Source: Oscillospiraceae bacterium (lineage in GTDB: Bacteria > Bacillota > Clostridia > Oscillospirales > Ruminococcaceae). From it: DNA of 64,000 nt. The notes under the pieces were generated by a model, which made no database searches, was not told where the DNA came from, and saw only the letters and a list, made by a program, of their open reading frames with translations. How positions within the stretch are numbered: position 1 is the first letter of the stretch; the number at the start of each line of letters is the position of its first letter. The position numbers and the translations under genes were made by a program. The stretch lies in NCBI GenBank assembly GCA_012520915.1, contig JAAYNJ010000006.1, forward strand, positions 1 through 64,000, written 5' to 3'. Shown piece by piece: positions 62,201 through 64,000 of this stretch.

Positions 62201-62948
62201 ATATCCGCCGAGAAGCGACCGTGTATTTGCACAATTGGAAGGCGAGTTTATAATCTGGGCTCGCACCGATTCGGAGGATGTTGTCGAAAATCTTGTGTTT
62301 TCGGCAGACGGTTACGAGCCCGCCGCTGTAGGCTCCGTTACTGTCAGAAACATGCAGGTCACGGATGTCGGAATTGTTTACCTCAATCCGATAGGGTCTC
62401 CTACGAGACCTCAGCCTACGTCCCCTGCGCCATCGAACCCCGGTATCACGCAACCCAGGCCTGACCCGGGCGGCAACGTGGATGCCTTGCCGGGACAGAT
62501 TTCAGTTGTATTGGACTGGGGGGCAAAACCTGCCGATCTTGACCTGCATGCCACGGCGCCCCTGTCCGAAGGGAGTAAAAGATTCCATATCTTTGCATAC
62601 GAAACCTACATGAGCTATGGCAGCGCGGGTGATCCCGATGCCTTGATGACATCAGACAGCGAAAGCGCCTATGGTTCGGAAAGCATTGTGGTGTTTAAAC
62701 CGCAGCCCGGTGTGCCGTACACTTTCTATGTCCATGACTTCACCAATGTGGCAAAGAAGAGCGGTGCCTGGGATCTGTCCAAATCGGGAGCCGAAGTAAG
62801 AGTCTATATAGGCGAATCGGAAGCTACCGTCTTTAAGGTGCCGAATAAAGAAGGTACGCTGTGGGAGGTCTGTACTGTAGTTGACGGCAAAATCACACCC
62901 AGTAATGCAGTAAGCTACGAGGGCCGACCCCTAAACATCGGTTCTTAA
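59271..62948 (+). CDS. Membrane-anchored subtilase with cytosolic zinc ribbon
   Basis: 1225 residues. Zinc ribbon CNNCG...CVNCG (3-22), a Pro/Gln-rich linker (about 25-165), a lysine run and one transmembrane helix (about 171-190). The extracellular S8 protease has Asp462 (GVADGG), His514 (EHGTHVTG), Asn630 (AAGNESDD) and Ser715 (PGTSMASPMAAG), a complete triad. Next come two ~110-residue modules, each starting RLPGHTPF (about 810 and 925), and a C-terminal YfaP-like domain (VVLDWGAKPADLDLHAT). AAGGAG precedes the ATG. Such zinc-ribbon fusions with a surface protease are unusual. The protease looks active; substrates are unknown. Confidence 0.88.
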   Translation: MYCNNCGFKNNEGTRFCVNCGQQIKQETQQPATGQTISQTGQENQTAVFGTSAQTPSSQSFEPRVSAMQSGQPPIPQQEQPPAWTGQQSAPPQTPEPWTTPPTNTGRTPPSPFPGQAVYQQPGRMGPQAPEAGWQAAPPVWQGQQQAIPPGWQGQHSPTPPPAKKKKKKTGLIIAISLVVLLIAGFLVYSLPLRPRIVLEGARQTLDGSIDDLSLSVKTNQWIQEVRYALDPDDPDDADAYILLEDAEGGIFSKEADLPVLFLDKAVNKSSMERGPWERTDANAKLGNHKLYITVKTVFGTSKPQPFNLLYASGISALPDKTKIRDLKVDEITTSALINELLVSVYMGGDRQTAEYLAEETGGEIVGEIPAISRYQIRYDNASEEEIAGILEDLRNRPEVLTAQYNYIYDRSEVQLYPNDALFDSWDIEEPDGNNWGLEVIRAPLIWKDLDSFTPISIGVADGGLEYGHEDLNINRSNVFLFPTYTMESLDDMELFYAKSKKTPGSDYYGGKEHGTHVTGIISALGDNGIGTAGVNWNTIPYFFHYWHMDVNEETGELDIWNVTTSFELEVTLTTLVEQGCRVINYSIGDGMPSEPGGKHEYFEQQAYGDLCLRLESLGYDFLVFKAAGNESDDAEAYAMNRIMTGTEAARRHTVIVAAIENTPIELRGVDERAKFGYQMSSYSNYGSLVDVAAPGTDVFSTVPNNSYVSMPGTSMASPMAAGVASLIYGAHPEYNASQVKAILMEETDTFTTDGTNLIPVVNAALASDYAKTGDLPIVPPGEIIPNPVLAPYPGPPTPTPVPPPGSIRLPGHTPFQLEQGQAGLAGLVYDSTTKNPVAFFSVYFTGPDGEMVVLDFAYPYPETFDAQLMGEFFTRMNLAQGQEAVVTDFVIEALGYELYEAGSITVRGGEVTSLGTILLTPEDEESVRLPGHTPFFPEEGAGGFSGFVCDAVTKQRIPFFELSANYLGEDFSFSFEYPPRSDRVFAQLEGEFIIWARTDSEDVVENLVFSADGYEPAAVGSVTVRNMQVTDVGIVYLNPIGSPTRPQPTSPAPSNPGITQPRPDPGGNVDALPGQISVVLDWGAKPADLDLHATAPLSEGSKRFHIFAYETYMSYGSAGDPDALMTSDSESAYGSESIVVFKPQPGVPYTFYVHDFTNVAKKSGAWDLSKSGAEVRVYIGESEATVFKVPNKEGTLWEVCTVVDGKITPSNAVSYEGRPLNIGS

Positions 62949-63005
62949 CAAAGGTACGCCATGCCCCAAGCAGAGATTAAAAGCAGGGACGATTAAAGAA
63001 ATAAA

Positions 63006-63041
63006 AAGAGGCGATAATGAATTAATCATTTATCGCCTCTT
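63006..63041 (+). terminator. Terminator-like hairpin after the subtilase gene
   Basis: AAGAGGCGATAA (63006-63017) pairs with TTATCGCCTCTT (63030-63041), with inner TGA/TCA pairs. The T-run is weak. It lies 58 bp after the stop codon. Confidence 0.65.
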
Positions 63042-63312
63042 ATGCTTTGCACATATATTACATTAAGTTATATTTATATAAAATTATACCAAGCGGAATA
63101 TTAAATTAATCTTGCGGCGGTGTAGGGTTAATTCGTTGTCTGCGATATCCACTATGTTGTGAAAAACAAATATTACCTTTTATCTAATTATACAAGAATA
63201 AAAGGTGATTGAATAAATGAATTTTTGTTTGAGAAATAATGGTGTCGGTGTGTTACAATAAATTCAGTTATACTTGATTTATATTTAAGAAATTTAAAGG
63301 GAGATTATTTGA
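63042..63312. other. AT-rich intergenic region
   Basis: No gene seen. TTGAGA (63229) and TACAAT (63254) with a 19-bp spacer are the best, weak promoter candidate for the lipoprotein gene that follows. Confidence 0.5.
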
Positions 63313-63858
63313 ATGAAGCGTATCGCTGTTATATTGTTAGTTTTGATTATGATTTTTACACTTGTTTCGTGCGGAATAGCGGATATTTTTGATCCAAAGG
63401 ATAATGCCGATGCCGGGGAAAATGCGGATATATCATCTGATATAAAAAAAGAACCTGTTGTTGAAGAAAAACCGGTTAAAGCCGTTGTTAAGGTTGACTT
63501 TGCCGACGATGAAATCCTTTCTTCTCCGGATAAATTTGAAGAGTTCATTGACGACGATTCGGAGTTTCAGGTAAAGGCCGTATTTACGGTAAATACTTCG
63601 GTAAAGGACTTTAGGTATTTTGAAATTGCGTCTGTCGATGTGGACGAAGACGAAAATATAATATACAACATGGGAAATGAACTCTTTTCGACCGGTGAAC
63701 TCACAAACGAGCGACCGATAGTAATAGCCATGTCTTTTCCGGGTTCAATGCCCAGCCGAGGGATATCGTTTACGGACGAAACGGGGACGGTGAGGTATTT
63801 TGCCGTTTTAATGAGCGGTAAAGACGGTTCGCTTTTTATGGACGAATTTGTCGGATAA
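63313..63858 (+). CDS. Small acidic lipoprotein of unknown function
   Basis: 181 residues with basic start, hydrophobic helix and lipobox LVSCG (Cys at about 20). A linker rich in Asp and Glu follows, then a ~110-residue beta-rich domain (VKAVFTVNTSVKDFRYFEIA). No family recognised. GGGAG precedes the ATG. It probably has its own weak promoter and sits alone before the window end. Confidence 0.7.
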   Translation: MKRIAVILLVLIMIFTLVSCGIADIFDPKDNADAGENADISSDIKKEPVVEEKPVKAVVKVDFADDEILSSPDKFEEFIDDDSEFQVKAVFTVNTSVKDFRYFEIASVDVDEDENIIYNMGNELFSTGELTNERPIVIAMSFPGSMPSRGISFTDETGTVRYFAVLMSGKDGSLFMDEFVG

Positions 63859-63919
63859 TTTATAATCATATTATTCGATGTGTATTTGTGAATTGCCATA
63901 CTTAAGTGTTCTTAATGAC

Positions 63920-63949
63920 TTGATTTACCGCTTGTAAGAGAAATATAAT
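63920..63949 (+). promoter_or_regulatory. Promoter for a gene beyond the window
   Basis: TTGATT (63920-63925), an 18-bp spacer and a perfect TATAAT (63944-63949). A CAGGTT...AACCTG hairpin (63955-63979) follows in the predicted leader. The served gene lies outside the window. Confidence 0.55.
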
Positions 63950-64000
63950 AAAGACAGGTTGAGAAAACCAAGGAACCTGCCGGAAGCAAATAAGATTGGA

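Overview
The window looks like chromosomal DNA of a Gram-positive anaerobe of the Bacillota, most likely class Clostridia. The evidence is the truB-ribF-rpsO-pnp housekeeping order, strong AGGAGG-type ribosome sites, several TTG and GTG starts, lipobox lipoproteins without outer-membrane partners, a sortase-type wall anchor, a type IV pilus locus without a secretin gene, and anaerobic redox enzymes. Genus cannot be fixed from the sequence alone. An Anaerovoracaceae-like host is only a guess.

Layout. (1) 17-6871: translation and nucleotide core genes truB, ribF, rpsO, pnp, an SDR reductase and guaA. RibF and GuaA both carry a domain that looks catalytically degenerate. (2) About 6872-16600: an AT-rich defence-type genomic island at the 3' end of guaA. 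It holds a regulator plus type I restriction-modification genes hsdM-hsdS-hsdR, a broken OLD-like ATPase, an unknown protein and an AlbA_2/HATPase regulator. An imperfect copy of the guaA terminus (GAGTGGGAGTAA / GAGCGGGAGTAA) marks both ends; no integrase remains. (3) 16750-31335, minus strand: a complete monoderm type IV pilus operon. It starts with a 1727-residue prepilin-like putative adhesin, followed by three minor pilin-like genes, pilB, pilT, pilC, pilA, pilD, pilM, pilN and pilO. (4) 31922-34604: a G+C-richer segment with a MATE exporter, preceded by a structured leader and terminator-like hairpin, and a fructokinase-like kinase. (5) 35250-36908: a lone DUF262/HNH-type putative restriction protein in AT-rich DNA.

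(6) 37074-42110, minus: Na+/proline symporter, then an oligo-1,6-glucosidase-type GH13 enzyme paired with a GPH sugar symporter. (7) 42202-45150: an iron/cobalamin-type ABC importer operon. (8) 45284-49295, minus: a sulfur/redox group made of a siroheme sulfite/nitrite reductase, a CoA-disulfide reductase-rhodanese fusion whose promoter carries a near-perfect Rex operator, and a YeiH-family transporter. (9) 49520-55328: a 1914-residue wall-anchored surface protein. (10) 55450-63858: two CNNM/CBS transporter-like proteins with a Fur/PerR-like box, SixA, a lipoprotein, a zinc-ribbon/transmembrane/subtilase fusion and a second lipoprotein.

The strongest candidates for new biology are the giant prepilin adhesin at the head of the pilus operon, the subtilase with a cytosolic zinc ribbon, the structured leader upstream of the MATE gene, and the Rex-linked sulfur module. 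All functional statements come from reading motifs by eye. No database search was possible.
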